From: Sphingomonas sp.
GTDB taxonomy: Bacteria > Pseudomonadota > Alphaproteobacteria > Sphingomonadales > Sphingomonadaceae
DNA: 64,000 bases
Assembly (NCBI RefSeq): GCF_017745215.1
Contig: NZ_JAGHZV010000016.1
Location: forward strand, 19,991 to 83,990
Direction of reading: 5' to 3'
Shown here: positions 1-7,820 of the stretch, in pieces
Layout of the letters: the number at the start of each line of letters is the position of its first letter
Position numbering within the stretch: the stretch's first letter is position 1
Notes under the pieces: model-generated
Seen by the model: only the letters and a program-made list of their open reading frames with translations
Databases searched by the model: none
Told to the model about the DNA's origin: nothing
Made by a program: the position numbers and the translations under genes

Positions 1-215
1 CCGCCGGCGCGACGCGGATCGAAGGCAGGTTCGACCGCGGCGACCTGGTCGTCGTCGCCGGACCCGAAGGCACGCCTCTTGCTCGCGGCCTCGCCGAATA
101 TCCCAGCGACGATGCCGCACGCATCGCCGGCAAGCGCAGCGAGGAGCAGGCCGCGATCCTCGGCTATGCCCCGCGCGCGGCGCTTGTCCACCGCAACCAC
201 ATGGCACTGCTGTGA
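1..215 (+). CDS. proB: Glutamate 5-kinase, C-terminal end (partial)
   Basis: The reading frame is open from base 3 and its start lies outside the window. The visible 70 residues look like the PUA domain that closes glutamate 5-kinase: RGDLVVVAG, then ARGLAEYPSDDAARIAGKRS, ending HRNHMALL. ProB phosphorylates glutamate in the first step of proline synthesis in the cytoplasm. The stop TGA overlaps the GTG start of the next gene by 4 bases, so the two are probably cotranscribed. The kinase domain cannot be seen, so the call rests on the C-terminal pattern only. Confidence 0.8.
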   Translation, partial: AGATRIEGRFDRGDLVVVAGPEGTPLARGLAEYPSDDAARIAGKRSEEQAAILGYAPRAALVHRNHMALL

Positions 216-1117
216 GCGTGCTCGCGATCACCGGCGGCACGGGCTTCGTCGGCTCGCGGCTGATCGCGCTGGCGCTCGAGGCCGGCCACCGCGTCCGCGC
301 GCTCACCCGCCGCGAGCAGGCCGAGCGCGTGTCGGTAGACTGGATCCCCGGCGACCTGCACGACACCGCCGCGCTCGCCCGGCTGGCCGAGGGTGCCGAC
401 GCGGTCATCCACGTCGCCGGCGTGGTCAATGCGCCGACCCGCGAGGGCTTCGCCAGGGGCAATATCGACGGCACCCGCAACATGCTCGCCGCTGCCGAGG
501 CCGCTGGGGTGGCGCGCTTCGTCCACGTCTCCTCGCTCGCCGCGCGCGAACCGCAGCTCTCGTCCTATGGCTGGTCCAAGGCCGAGGCCGACAGGCTCGT
601 CGAGGCGAGCCCGCTCGACTGGACGATCGTCTGCCCGCCCGCGATCTTCGGTCCCGGCGACCTCGAGATGCTCGAGCTGTTCAGGCTCGCCGCCAAAGGC
701 CTTGCGCTCACCCCGCCGGGCGGCCGGCTGTCGGTGATCGAAGTCGGCGAGCTCGGCCGCCTCCTCCTCGCGCTGGCGCTCAGCGACTCCTACCGCCAGG
801 TGATCGACGTCGACGACGGCCGCGCGAACGGCTGGGACCACAAGGAGTTCGCTCGTGCGATCGGCACCGCGGTCGGCAAGCGCGTCGCCGCCTTCGCGCT
901 GCCGCGCCCGCTGATGATGGCCGGCGCCCAGCTCGACCGGCTCGTGCGCGGCAAGGGCGCCAAGCTCACCCCCGACCGCGTCGCCTATTTCTGCCACGAG
1001 GACTGGGTGGTCGACGCTGCGAAGCGCCCGCCCGCCAACCTCTGGCAGCCGCTGCGCACCACCGAGGACGCCCTCGCCGCGACCGCCGCCTGGTACCGCG
1101 ACCAGGGGCTGCTCTGA
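212..1117 (+). CDS. NAD-dependent epimerase/dehydratase-type SDR; candidate ceramide reductase (CerR-like)
   Basis: 301-residue extended short-chain dehydrogenase starting at GTG inside the proB stop (GTGA overlap). The N-terminal TGGTGFVG is the Rossmann NAD(P) loop, VHVSS near residue 107 supplies the catalytic serine, and SYGWSK gives the Tyr119/Lys123 pair. Family members reduce or epimerise many substrates. Caulobacter CerR, the ceramide reductase, belongs to this superfamily and sits beside spt and its ACP. Here the ACP and spt lie 3-4 kb downstream, so CerR is a reasonable guess from context. The proB overlap and the repeat that follows argue against simple cotranscription with spt. 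Fold is sure; substrate is inference. Confidence 0.75.
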   Translation: MSVLAITGGTGFVGSRLIALALEAGHRVRALTRREQAERVSVDWIPGDLHDTAALARLAEGADAVIHVAGVVNAPTREGFARGNIDGTRNMLAAAEAAGVARFVHVSSLAAREPQLSSYGWSKAEADRLVEASPLDWTIVCPPAIFGPGDLEMLELFRLAAKGLALTPPGGRLSVIEVGELGRLLLALALSDSYRQVIDVDDGRANGWDHKEFARAIGTAVGKRVAAFALPRPLMMAGAQLDRLVRGKGAKLTPDRVAYFCHEDWVVDAAKRPPANLWQPLRTTEDALAATAAWYRDQGLL

Positions 1118-1134
1118 AGCCATCACGCCGACGC

Positions 1135-1216
1135 CGTCATCCCGGCGAAAGCCGGGACCCAGGGCCGCGAGCGATGTCCTCCGTAACCCTGGGTCCCGGC
1201 TTTCGCCGGGATGACG
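1135..1216. repeat. Intergenic double-hairpin repeat, copy 1
   Basis: About 82 bp. The left arm CGTCATCCCGGCGAAAGCCG and the right arm CGGCTTTCGCCGGGATGACG are inverted copies around a semi-conserved centre (GCGAGCGATGTCCTCCGTAA). Each arm can itself fold as CCCGGC-GAAA-GCCGGG, a GAAA-tetraloop hairpin when read as RNA on one strand. It lies between convergent genes. Nine other full copies and two short ones occur in the window, always between genes. Confidence 0.95.
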
Positions 1217-1227
1217 GGTTGGTGGGA

Positions 1228-1653
1228 TTAAACGGGCGGCTTGGCCAGGAACAGGATCCAGAACAGGCCGTAGAAGATGATCGCCACCGCCACCGCGCCG
1301 GCGATCCACTTCACCACGCTCAGCAAAGTCCGGAACCCACCCGAAGCCGGAAACAACACCATCAGCACGCTCGCCGCCCCGGCGACCACCGCGGCATAGA
1401 AGCCCGGCACCTCGAACAGCCAGGGCCCCTTGACCCAGTCGTTCATCCACGGCGTCTCGGAGGCGTAGAGCCGCGCCACATAGGCCGCCGGATAGTTCTT
1501 CGCGCAGAAGCGCAGCGCGAACAGCAGCGTGACGCAGTAGAGCACCGTCACCGCCAGCGCGACGAGCTTCGACGGCACGTCGATCCGCCAGCGCAGCAGC
1601 AAGGTCGCCAGGCTCAGCACGCAGAGTACCGCAAGCACGATCAGGTCGGTCAT
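1228..1653 (-). CDS. Small four-helix membrane protein of unknown function
   Basis: 141 residues beginning MTDLIVLAVLC. Hydrophobic stretches near residues 3-20, 29-50, 85-105 and 113-135 suggest four membrane helices, with a short polar loop (SETPWMNDWVKG) between the second and third. I recognise no family. It starts 14 bases after the Pycsar-effector-like gene on the same strand, so the two are probably an operon and may act together in the inner membrane. The longer ORF listed through this region (1228..3990) is not a real gene; the ATG at 1653 is the sensible start. Confidence 0.75.
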   Translation of the reverse strand: MTDLIVLAVLCVLSLATLLLRWRIDVPSKLVALAVTVLYCVTLLFALRFCAKNYPAAYVARLYASETPWMNDWVKGPWLFEVPGFYAAVVAGAASVLMVLFPASGGFRTLLSVVKWIAGAVAVAIIFYGLFWILFLAKPPV

Positions 1654-1667
1654 TCGGCTTCTTCCCC

Positions 1668-2201
1668 TTAGCCCAGATACGGCCGAGCGACGTCGAGCAG
1701 GAACGCCGCGAAGCTCGCCACCAGCCCGGCCAGGAACACGCGATAGGCCCAGCCGAGCATCCGGTATTTCTTGCGCCGCAGCACCTGGCCGTTCTGGTAG
1801 ATGTCGCGCGCCATCAGCTCGAGGATGGTGCGGTCGCTCTGCGCGGCGTTGCGCAGTCCGGTAACGAACTCGGCTTCGGGCAGTTGCGTGAACGAGCCGA
1901 AGAACAGCAGGTTCAGCGGCGCGGGCTTTGCGTTCCGTCGCTTCCCCGCGCTCGGCAGCACCACCAGCATCGCGAGTACGGCGGAGACGAAGGCGAAGCC
2001 GCCGAGGATCGTCAGCGGCAGCGGCGGCAGCGCCCCGCGCGCCTGGCCGATCGCGAGCGTGAAGGTCAGGAAGGTCGCGCCCATCAGGATCGAGGCCTTT
2101 TGGTCGGCCATCTGGCTCAGCTGCAGGTGGATCGTCTGCGTGGTGCGCAGCATGTGGATATACTGCGGCGAATAGGCCGGCTCGGGCGCTTGCTCGTCCA
2201 T
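1668..2201 (-). CDS. Pycsar-effector-like transmembrane protein (former DUF5706)
   Basis: 177 residues. A cytoplasmic N-terminal segment (about 1-38) leads into SQMADQKASILMGATFLTFT, which resembles the start of the transmembrane effector domain of Pycsar systems. A hydrophobic hairpin follows (about 40-85), then an amphipathic part and a last helix near 150-170. In Pycsar defence a pyrimidine cyclase makes cCMP or cUMP and the membrane effector disrupts the membrane. No cyclase gene is seen beside this one; its partner is the small membrane protein just downstream. It may therefore be a domesticated or housekeeping relative rather than a working phage-defence effector. Confidence 0.6.
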   Translation of the reverse strand: MDEQAPEPAYSPQYIHMLRTTQTIHLQLSQMADQKASILMGATFLTFTLAIGQARGALPPLPLTILGGFAFVSAVLAMLVVLPSAGKRRNAKPAPLNLLFFGSFTQLPEAEFVTGLRNAAQSDRTILELMARDIYQNGQVLRRKKYRMLGWAYRVFLAGLVASFAAFLLDVARPYLG

Positions 2202-2277
2202 CGCGTGGACCTCCCCCTGTCGCCGCGGAGCTTCGCATGCCCGTACGCCGCGCGCAATTCCGTCCTAGAATGAAGCC

Positions 2278-3828
2278 ATGTGGACCGCGCCGATCAAGCT
2301 CATCATCTGGGACCTCGACGACACGCTGTGGCGGGGCACGCTCGCCGACGGCGACGACGTGACCCTCCACGAGACCCGCGCCGAGCTGGTCCGCGCCTTC
2401 AACGCGCGCGGCGTCGTCTCGGCGATCTGCTCGAAGAACGACCCTGGTGCCGCCCGCACCAGGCTGGTCGAGCTCGGCCTGTGGGACGAGTTCGTCTTCC
2501 CGCGCATCGCCTTCGCGCCCAAGCCCGAGGCGATCCGCGAGATCATCGTCGACATGCAGCTGCGCCCCGCCAACGTCCTCTTCGTCGACGACAATCCGAT
2601 CAACCTCGGCGAAGTCCGCCACTGCCTCCCCGAGATCCAGACGCTCGACGCCACCGCGCCCGACGCCGACGACCAGCTCGCCGGCCTGCTCGCGCTCCAG
2701 ACGGGCGCGCGCAGCCGCATCGACGACTATCGCATGCTCGAAGCACGCGTCCGCGACCGCGCCGCCGCGCCGACGCTCTCGAACGAGGATTTCCTCCGTT
2801 CGTGCGCGATCAGGGCCTGCGCGCCGCAGCGGATGGACAATCTCGAATTCGCCCCGCGCATCGCCGAGCTGATCAACCGTTCGAACCAGCTCAACTACAC
2901 CCAGTCGCGCGTCGACCAGGCCGATCTCGAGCGCGACATCATCGACGTCGTCGGCTTCGACAGCTGGTCGATCTTCGCCTGGGACCAATATGGCCGCCAC
3001 GGCCTGATCGGCTTCGCGATGGTCGACCGCAAGGCCGGCGCGCTCAAGCATTTCACCTTCTCGTGCCGGATCATGCACATGGGGCTCGAGGAATATGCCC
3101 TCGCCAAGGTGCGCGAGCTGTGGCCCGCGATCGACACCAGCGCCTGGGACGGCCGCTTCAGCCGCACCGCGCCGGACTGGATCGCCGACGCCGACTTCAA
3201 CGACGCGCAGATCCGCGCGAGCCTGCGCGCCGACCAGTCGGCCCCCGCGGCCGAACCCGCGATCCGCATCATGTTCGACTGCCAGTCGGCCGGCATCGCG
3301 CATTTCAGCCGCTTCCGTCCCGCGATCGAGTTCGACAACCACCCGCGGCTCTTCGCGATGCGGATGATGGACGACGGCAGCTTCGCCGAGCAGCAGTTCC
3401 CGCCCTTCCTCGTCTATGGCGCGACGGTCGACTATCTCGACGTGCGCTGGCCGGGGAAGTGGCATCTCATCGACCTCGGCCTCTACGAGACCTGCGTGAT
3501 CCGCACCTGCATCTTGCTGCTCGAGCGCGGCCTGCGCATGCTCGTCGTGCTGCCGCCGGAGGAAGCCGAGGAATCCAAATGGCGCCGCGGGCTCAACCAC
3601 ACCCCCGAGCGCGCGCGCCGCTTCAACGCGATCTGGCGCAAGGCGGCGCGCGAAAACCCCGCGCACGTCTATGTCCTCGAGGTCGCACACCTCCTCGACG
3701 ACCCCGACGAGATGGCCGATGTGACGCATTATCACGCGAGCCTGCTCAAGAAGATCGCCGACCAGCTCGACGGCTGGATCCAGGACGTGGCCTTTCCTAA
3801 AGGCGAGGATCGCGCCGAAGCGGCCTGA
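2278..3828 (+). CDS. HAD-IIIC (FkbH-like) protein with a C-terminal SGNH-like domain
   Basis: 516 residues. HAD motifs are visible: WDLDDTLW (Asp12, Asp14), SAICSKND (Ser/Lys 52-53), Lys82 in FAPKPE, and LFVDDNP (Asp104/105). The middle section has FTFSCRIMHMGLEEYAL near residue 260, as in FkbH proteins. From about 330 to the end is a second domain closing with DVTHYHASLLKKIADQL, reminiscent of the Asp-His end of SGNH hydrolases. FkbH proteins dephosphorylate 1,3-bisphosphoglycerate and load glyceryl units on an acyl carrier protein. An ACP gene lies 193 bp downstream, followed by spt. The true substrate is unknown; a role in sphingolipid or surface-lipid assembly is inference. Confidence 0.7.
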   Translation: MWTAPIKLIIWDLDDTLWRGTLADGDDVTLHETRAELVRAFNARGVVSAICSKNDPGAARTRLVELGLWDEFVFPRIAFAPKPEAIREIIVDMQLRPANVLFVDDNPINLGEVRHCLPEIQTLDATAPDADDQLAGLLALQTGARSRIDDYRMLEARVRDRAAAPTLSNEDFLRSCAIRACAPQRMDNLEFAPRIAELINRSNQLNYTQSRVDQADLERDIIDVVGFDSWSIFAWDQYGRHGLIGFAMVDRKAGALKHFTFSCRIMHMGLEEYALAKVRELWPAIDTSAWDGRFSRTAPDWIADADFNDAQIRASLRADQSAPAAEPAIRIMFDCQSAGIAHFSRFRPAIEFDNHPRLFAMRMMDDGSFAEQQFPPFLVYGATVDYLDVRWPGKWHLIDLGLYETCVIRTCILLLERGLRMLVVLPPEEAEESKWRRGLNHTPERARRFNAIWRKAARENPAHVYVLEVAHLLDDPDEMADVTHYHASLLKKIADQLDGWIQDVAFPKGEDRAEAA

Positions 3829-3843
3829 GCCCAAATTTCCAAC

Positions 3844-3925
3844 CGTCATCCCGGCGAAAGCCGGGACCCAGGGCCACGAGCGACGTCCTGCTTGGCCCTG
3901 GGTCCCGGCTTTCGCCGGGATGACG
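3844..3925. repeat. Intergenic double-hairpin repeat, copy 2
   Basis: Same structure as the copy at 1135. Centre reads CCACGAGCGACGTCCTGCTT, the same orientation as copy 1. It separates the HAD-IIIC gene from the ACP gene, so it probably forms structure in the intergenic RNA or ends the upstream transcript. Confidence 0.95.
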
Positions 3926-4021
3926 ACTTGAAGGGTGGCCACTCTCCCCCGCCCCACCAGCGTCCCCTTTGCGCCGCATTCGCTTGGCACTGCCGGGCGA
4001 TACCGTTAAGGACCCGACCCC

Positions 4022-4264
4022 ATGAGCGACCGCCAGAGCATTTTCGAGACCGTTTCGGGTCTGATCGAGCCTTTCAACAAGAAGGGCGTGGCGCTGGCCG
4101 ACGGCACCACCTTCGCCGGCGACCTGGAGTGGGACAGCCTGACGGTGATGGATTTCGTCGCCGCGATCGAGGACGAGTTCGACATCATCATCACGATGAA
4201 CATGCAGGCCGAGATCGAGACCGTCGGCCAGCTCGTGGATGCGGTGCAGAAGCTGAAGGCCTGA
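4022..4264 (+). CDS. Acyl carrier protein of the sphingolipid locus
   Basis: 80 residues, normal ACP length. The phosphopantetheine site is LEWDSLTVMDF, with Ser39 as the attachment residue. Acidic helix II (AAIEDEFDI) follows as expected. The stop is one base before the ATG of spt, so translation is probably coupled. Caulobacter likewise carries a dedicated ACP beside spt in its sphingolipid gene set. The likely role is to carry the long-chain acyl group that serine palmitoyltransferase condenses with serine. It is distinct from the housekeeping ACP of fatty acid synthesis, which normally sits with fab genes. Confidence 0.9.
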   Translation: MSDRQSIFETVSGLIEPFNKKGVALADGTTFAGDLEWDSLTVMDFVAAIEDEFDIIITMNMQAEIETVGQLVDAVQKLKA

Positions 4265-4265
4265 C

Positions 4266-5528
4266 ATGACCGACGCGATCCAGACTGCCGACGCGACGCC
4301 GCTCAACCCGGCGCCGATCGCGCCCGAGCGCGACCTGATGAGCAAGTTCGACCCGCTGATCAACGAGCGGCAGAAGCTGCTCGACAGCGGTGTCACCGAT
4401 CCCTTCGCGATCGTGATGGACGAAGTGAAGTCGCCCACGCTCGCGGTGATCAAGGGCCGCGAGACAATCCTCCTCGGCACCTACAACTACATGGGCATGA
4501 CCTTCGACCCGGACGTGATCCAGGCCGGCAAGGACGCGCTCGACCAGTTCGGCTCGGGCACCAACGGCAGCCGCATGCTCAACGGCACCTTCCGCGACCA
4601 TATGGCCGCCGAGCAGGCGCTGCGCGACTTCTACGGCACCACCGGCGCGATCGTCTTCTCGACCGGCTACCAAGCCAATCTGGGCATGATCTCGACGCTC
4701 GCCGGCAAGGGCGAGTACGTCATCCTCGACGCCGACAGCCATGCCTCGATCTACGACGGCTGCTCGATGGGCAATGCCGAGATCGTCCGCTTCCGCCACA
4801 ACAGCGTCGAGGATCTCGACAAGCGCCTCGGCCGCCTGCCCGCGGAGCCGGGCAAGCTGGTGGTGCTCGAGGGCGTCTATTCGATGCTCGGCGACATCGC
4901 GCCGCTGAAGGAAATGGTCGAGGTCTCGAAGAAGCACGGCTGCATGGTGCTGGTCGACGAGGCGCATTCGATGGGCTTCTTCGGCCCCAACGGTCGCGGC
5001 GTCTATGAGGCGCAGGGGGTCGAGGACCAGGTCGACTTCGTCGTCGGCACCTTCTCCAAGTCGGTGGGCACGGTCGGCGGCTTCTGCGTGTCGAACCATC
5101 CCAAGTTCGAGGCGATCCGCCTCGCCTGCCGGCCCTACATCTTCACCGCCTCGCTGCCCCCCTCGGTGGTCGCAACCGCGGCGACCTCGATCCGCAAGCT
5201 GATGCACGCGCACAACAAGCGCCAGCACCTCTGGGAGAACGCAAGGCGCGTCCACGGCGGGCTCAAGGAAATGGGCTTCAAGCTCGGCACCGAGACTCCG
5301 GACAGCGCGATTATCGCCGTGATTCTCGAGGATCAGGAGCGCGCGGTGATGATGTGGCAGGCACTTCTCGAGAGCGGCCTCTACGTCAACATGGCCCGCC
5401 CCCCCGCCACGCCGGCGGGCACCTATCTGCTGCGCTGCTCGCTCTGCGCCGAGCACACCTCGGAGCAGGTCGAGCAGATCCTCGGCATGTTCAAGGCTGC
5501 AGGCCAGGCGACCGGCGCGATCGGCTGA
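4266..5528 (+). CDS. spt: Serine palmitoyltransferase
   Basis: 420 residues, the same length as the soluble Sphingomonas paucimobilis enzyme. It is a PLP-dependent alpha-oxoamine synthase that condenses serine with a long acyl thioester to 3-ketodihydrosphingosine, the first step of sphingolipid synthesis, in the cytoplasm. Landmarks fall at the known positions: ADSH gives His159 (stacks on PLP), VDEAH gives Asp231 and His234, and GTFSKSVG gives Lys265 (Schiff base). RPPATPAGT near the C-terminus is the substrate loop. It follows its ACP with a one-base gap. Sphingomonads use glycosphingolipids in place of LPS, which makes this a key envelope gene. Confidence 0.97.
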   Translation: MTDAIQTADATPLNPAPIAPERDLMSKFDPLINERQKLLDSGVTDPFAIVMDEVKSPTLAVIKGRETILLGTYNYMGMTFDPDVIQAGKDALDQFGSGTNGSRMLNGTFRDHMAAEQALRDFYGTTGAIVFSTGYQANLGMISTLAGKGEYVILDADSHASIYDGCSMGNAEIVRFRHNSVEDLDKRLGRLPAEPGKLVVLEGVYSMLGDIAPLKEMVEVSKKHGCMVLVDEAHSMGFFGPNGRGVYEAQGVEDQVDFVVGTFSKSVGTVGGFCVSNHPKFEAIRLACRPYIFTASLPPSVVATAATSIRKLMHAHNKRQHLWENARRVHGGLKEMGFKLGTETPDSAIIAVILEDQERAVMMWQALLESGLYVNMARPPATPAGTYLLRCSLCAEHTSEQVEQILGMFKAAGQATGAIG

Positions 5529-5556
5529 AGACGCTGCCGCTGTCCTGTCCTTGGAT

Positions 5557-5637
5557 CGTCATCCCGGCGAAAGCCGGGACCCAGGGCCGCGAGCGACGTC
5601 TTCCGTAGCCCCGGGTCCCGGCTTTCACCGGATGACG
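5557..5637. repeat. Intergenic double-hairpin repeat, copy 3
   Basis: About 81 bp, downstream of spt. The right arm is diverged (TTTCACCGGATGACGG instead of TTTCGCCGGGATGACG), so its inner hairpin is weakened. Same centre orientation as copies 1 and 2. Confidence 0.9.
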
Positions 5638-5752
5638 GTTGAGGGGCCGCAAGCCGTTCCCGCAGTAAATTGCTCGGCCCGGAAGCCGAAATCGGTGACG
5701 GTCCGCGTGCACACGGTTTGACCCGGTCGAGTTCGAAGCTAGAACCAAGTGC

Positions 5753-7684
5753 ATGAGCGGCAATGGAGACGAGGCGCTGGCGAGGCAGCTCGACTGGCGC
5801 GCGATCCTGCTTGGCGTGCTCGCCCTGCTGGGCGCGCTGGTGCTCGTTGCGCTCGTCAACCTCCAGATGTCGACCGACCGCGAGCGCGACGAAGCGCTCG
5901 CCAAGCAGGCGCGAACCTATGAAGTGATCATCCGCGCCGGCCAGCTCTCGACCACCATCGCCCAGGCCGAGAGCTCGCTCGGCCGCTACGTGGTCAGCGC
6001 CGACAAGGCGATCGGCCGGCAATATGCCGATGCGATGGGCCGCGCCACCGACCAGATCGAGCGGCTCGACGCGACGACGCGCGACGATCCCGCGCTCCAG
6101 CAGCGGATCGGCGCACTGCGCAGCGCCTTCAACGCGCGGAGCAAGGAACTCAACGAGACCGCGCTCTATTCGGTGTTCAAGCGCGACCGCGACGCGCTCG
6201 GCGCCTATTATCAGGTCAGCGACACCCAGGCGCGCGCGGCGCTCGAGACGCGGCTCACCGCGGTGGTCGATCGCGAGCGCGACCTGCTCGGCCAGCGCAA
6301 GCTCGAAGCGGCAGCGCTGCTGGCCAGCTCGCGCACCACCACGACCGTGCTCGCGATCTTCGGCCTGCTCACCGTGCTCGGCTCGATCGTGCTCGGCGCG
6401 CTGATGGTCCAGGCGGTCCGCGAGCGTGCGCACGCCGATGCCGACGCCGCGGCCTCTGCCGCGCGCGCCGGGCAGCTCCACGAAGCCGTGGTCGAGGCGA
6501 CTGCGCAGCTTCGCGAGGAGGCCCGCGAGCGCGAACAGGCCGAGGAGCGGCTGCGCCAGAGCCAGAAGATGGAAGCGGTCGGTCAGCTCACCGGCGGGAT
6601 TGCGCATGATTTCAACAACATGCTCGCCGTCGTCCTCGGCGGGCTCGAGCTTGCAAAGCGTCACCTCCACCAGGGTGGCACCGACGCGGCGCGGCACATC
6701 GAGAATGCGATGGAAGGCGCCAATCGCGCGGCCACGCTCACGCGCCGCCTGCTCGTCTTCTCGCGCGAAGAGGCGCTGCTCCCCGCGTCGGTCGAGGCAG
6801 GCAAGGTGATCCACGGCATGTCCGATCTGCTCGATCGGACGCTCGGCGACCAGGTCACGGTCGAGACGCGCGACCAGGGGCTCGGCTGGCGCGTGTGGAT
6901 CGACCGGCACCAGCTCGAGAATACGCTCCTCAACCTCGCGGTGAATGCGCGCGACGCGATGGACGGGCGCGGCACCCTCACCATCGCTACCGGCGGTGCG
7001 GCGCTCGGCGAGAATGAAGTCGGCGAGAATGCGGCGGGCGATTACGTCGTCATCACCGTGTCGGATACCGGCAGCGGCATGACCCCCGAAGTGCTCGAGC
7101 GCGTGTTCGAGCCCTTCTTCACCACCAAGCCGGTCGGCAAGGGCACGGGGCTCGGGCTCAGCCAGATCTTCGGCTTCGTCCGCCAGTCGGGCGGCGAGAT
7201 CGCGATCGATACCGAGATCGGCCTCGGCACCTCGGTGAAGCTCTATCTGCCGCGCTACACCGGCGAAGCGGTCGCCGAGGAGGACGCCGAGGCGCATGTC
7301 GAAGCCGAGGGAGGCGAGCGGGTGCTCGACATCCTGGTGGTCGAGGATGATCCGCGCGTTCTCAACGCCACGGTCAGCGCGCTCACCGAGCTCGGCCATC
7401 GCGTGACATCGATCGACGATCCGCTCGCCGCGCCGGCGGCGATCGACCGGCTCGAATCGCTCGACCTGGTCGTCTCGGACGTGCTGATGCCCGGCCAGAC
7501 CGGCCCCGAGATGATCGCGGCGCTGGAGCCGCGGCTCGCGGGCGTCGGCGTGCTGTTCCTCACCGGCTTCGCGGGCGAGGCCGGGGCGGACGCGTTCGGC
7601 GGCCATCCGGTGCTGCGCAAGCCCTATACCATGGCGGCATTGGCCCGCGCCGTCGCTGCGGCAGCCGCGCCGCGCAGCATGTGA
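5753..7684 (+). CDS. Membrane hybrid histidine kinase with CHASE3-like sensor and receiver domain
   Basis: 643 residues. A membrane helix near 17-37 and another near 200-222 enclose a helical periplasmic domain of CHASE3 type (about 40-198). A coiled segment follows, then the kinase core: H-box GGIAHDFNNM with His285, N-box NLAVNARDAM, G boxes DTGSGM and GTGLGLS. A receiver domain occupies the last 125 residues with phospho-acceptor Asp576 in VVSDVLMPG. Class and order match hybrid kinases that pass phosphate to an internal receiver. There is no output domain and no response regulator gene beside it, so the target is unknown. It lies between spt and lptF; a link to envelope sensing is only a guess. 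Confidence 0.85.
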   Translation: MSGNGDEALARQLDWRAILLGVLALLGALVLVALVNLQMSTDRERDEALAKQARTYEVIIRAGQLSTTIAQAESSLGRYVVSADKAIGRQYADAMGRATDQIERLDATTRDDPALQQRIGALRSAFNARSKELNETALYSVFKRDRDALGAYYQVSDTQARAALETRLTAVVDRERDLLGQRKLEAAALLASSRTTTTVLAIFGLLTVLGSIVLGALMVQAVRERAHADADAAASAARAGQLHEAVVEATAQLREEAREREQAEERLRQSQKMEAVGQLTGGIAHDFNNMLAVVLGGLELAKRHLHQGGTDAARHIENAMEGANRAATLTRRLLVFSREEALLPASVEAGKVIHGMSDLLDRTLGDQVTVETRDQGLGWRVWIDRHQLENTLLNLAVNARDAMDGRGTLTIATGGAALGENEVGENAAGDYVVITVSDTGSGMTPEVLERVFEPFFTTKPVGKGTGLGLSQIFGFVRQSGGEIAIDTEIGLGTSVKLYLPRYTGEAVAEEDAEAHVEAEGGERVLDILVVEDDPRVLNATVSALTELGHRVTSIDDPLAAPAAIDRLESLDLVVSDVLMPGQTGPEMIAALEPRLAGVGVLFLTGFAGEAGADAFGGHPVLRKPYTMAALARAVAAAAAPRSM

Positions 7685-7820
7685 TTTCCGCCAGCCGTCC
7701 CATTGGCCGCAACTTTGCTGCTGACGCCCTCGGGAACCGCCTCTATAGCCCTGCGTCATACGCCTGCGGGTCCATCCCAGTCCCGCCGGGCCCAGGCAGT
7801 AAAGGCACAAGCCGCAGCGC

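Noticed and set aside
1228-3990. 920-residue minus-strand ORF
   Set aside because: Only its last 141 residues (1228-1653) look like protein. The rest is the antisense of the HAD-IIIC gene and of the Pycsar-like region in another frame, with repeat-derived sequence at the start.
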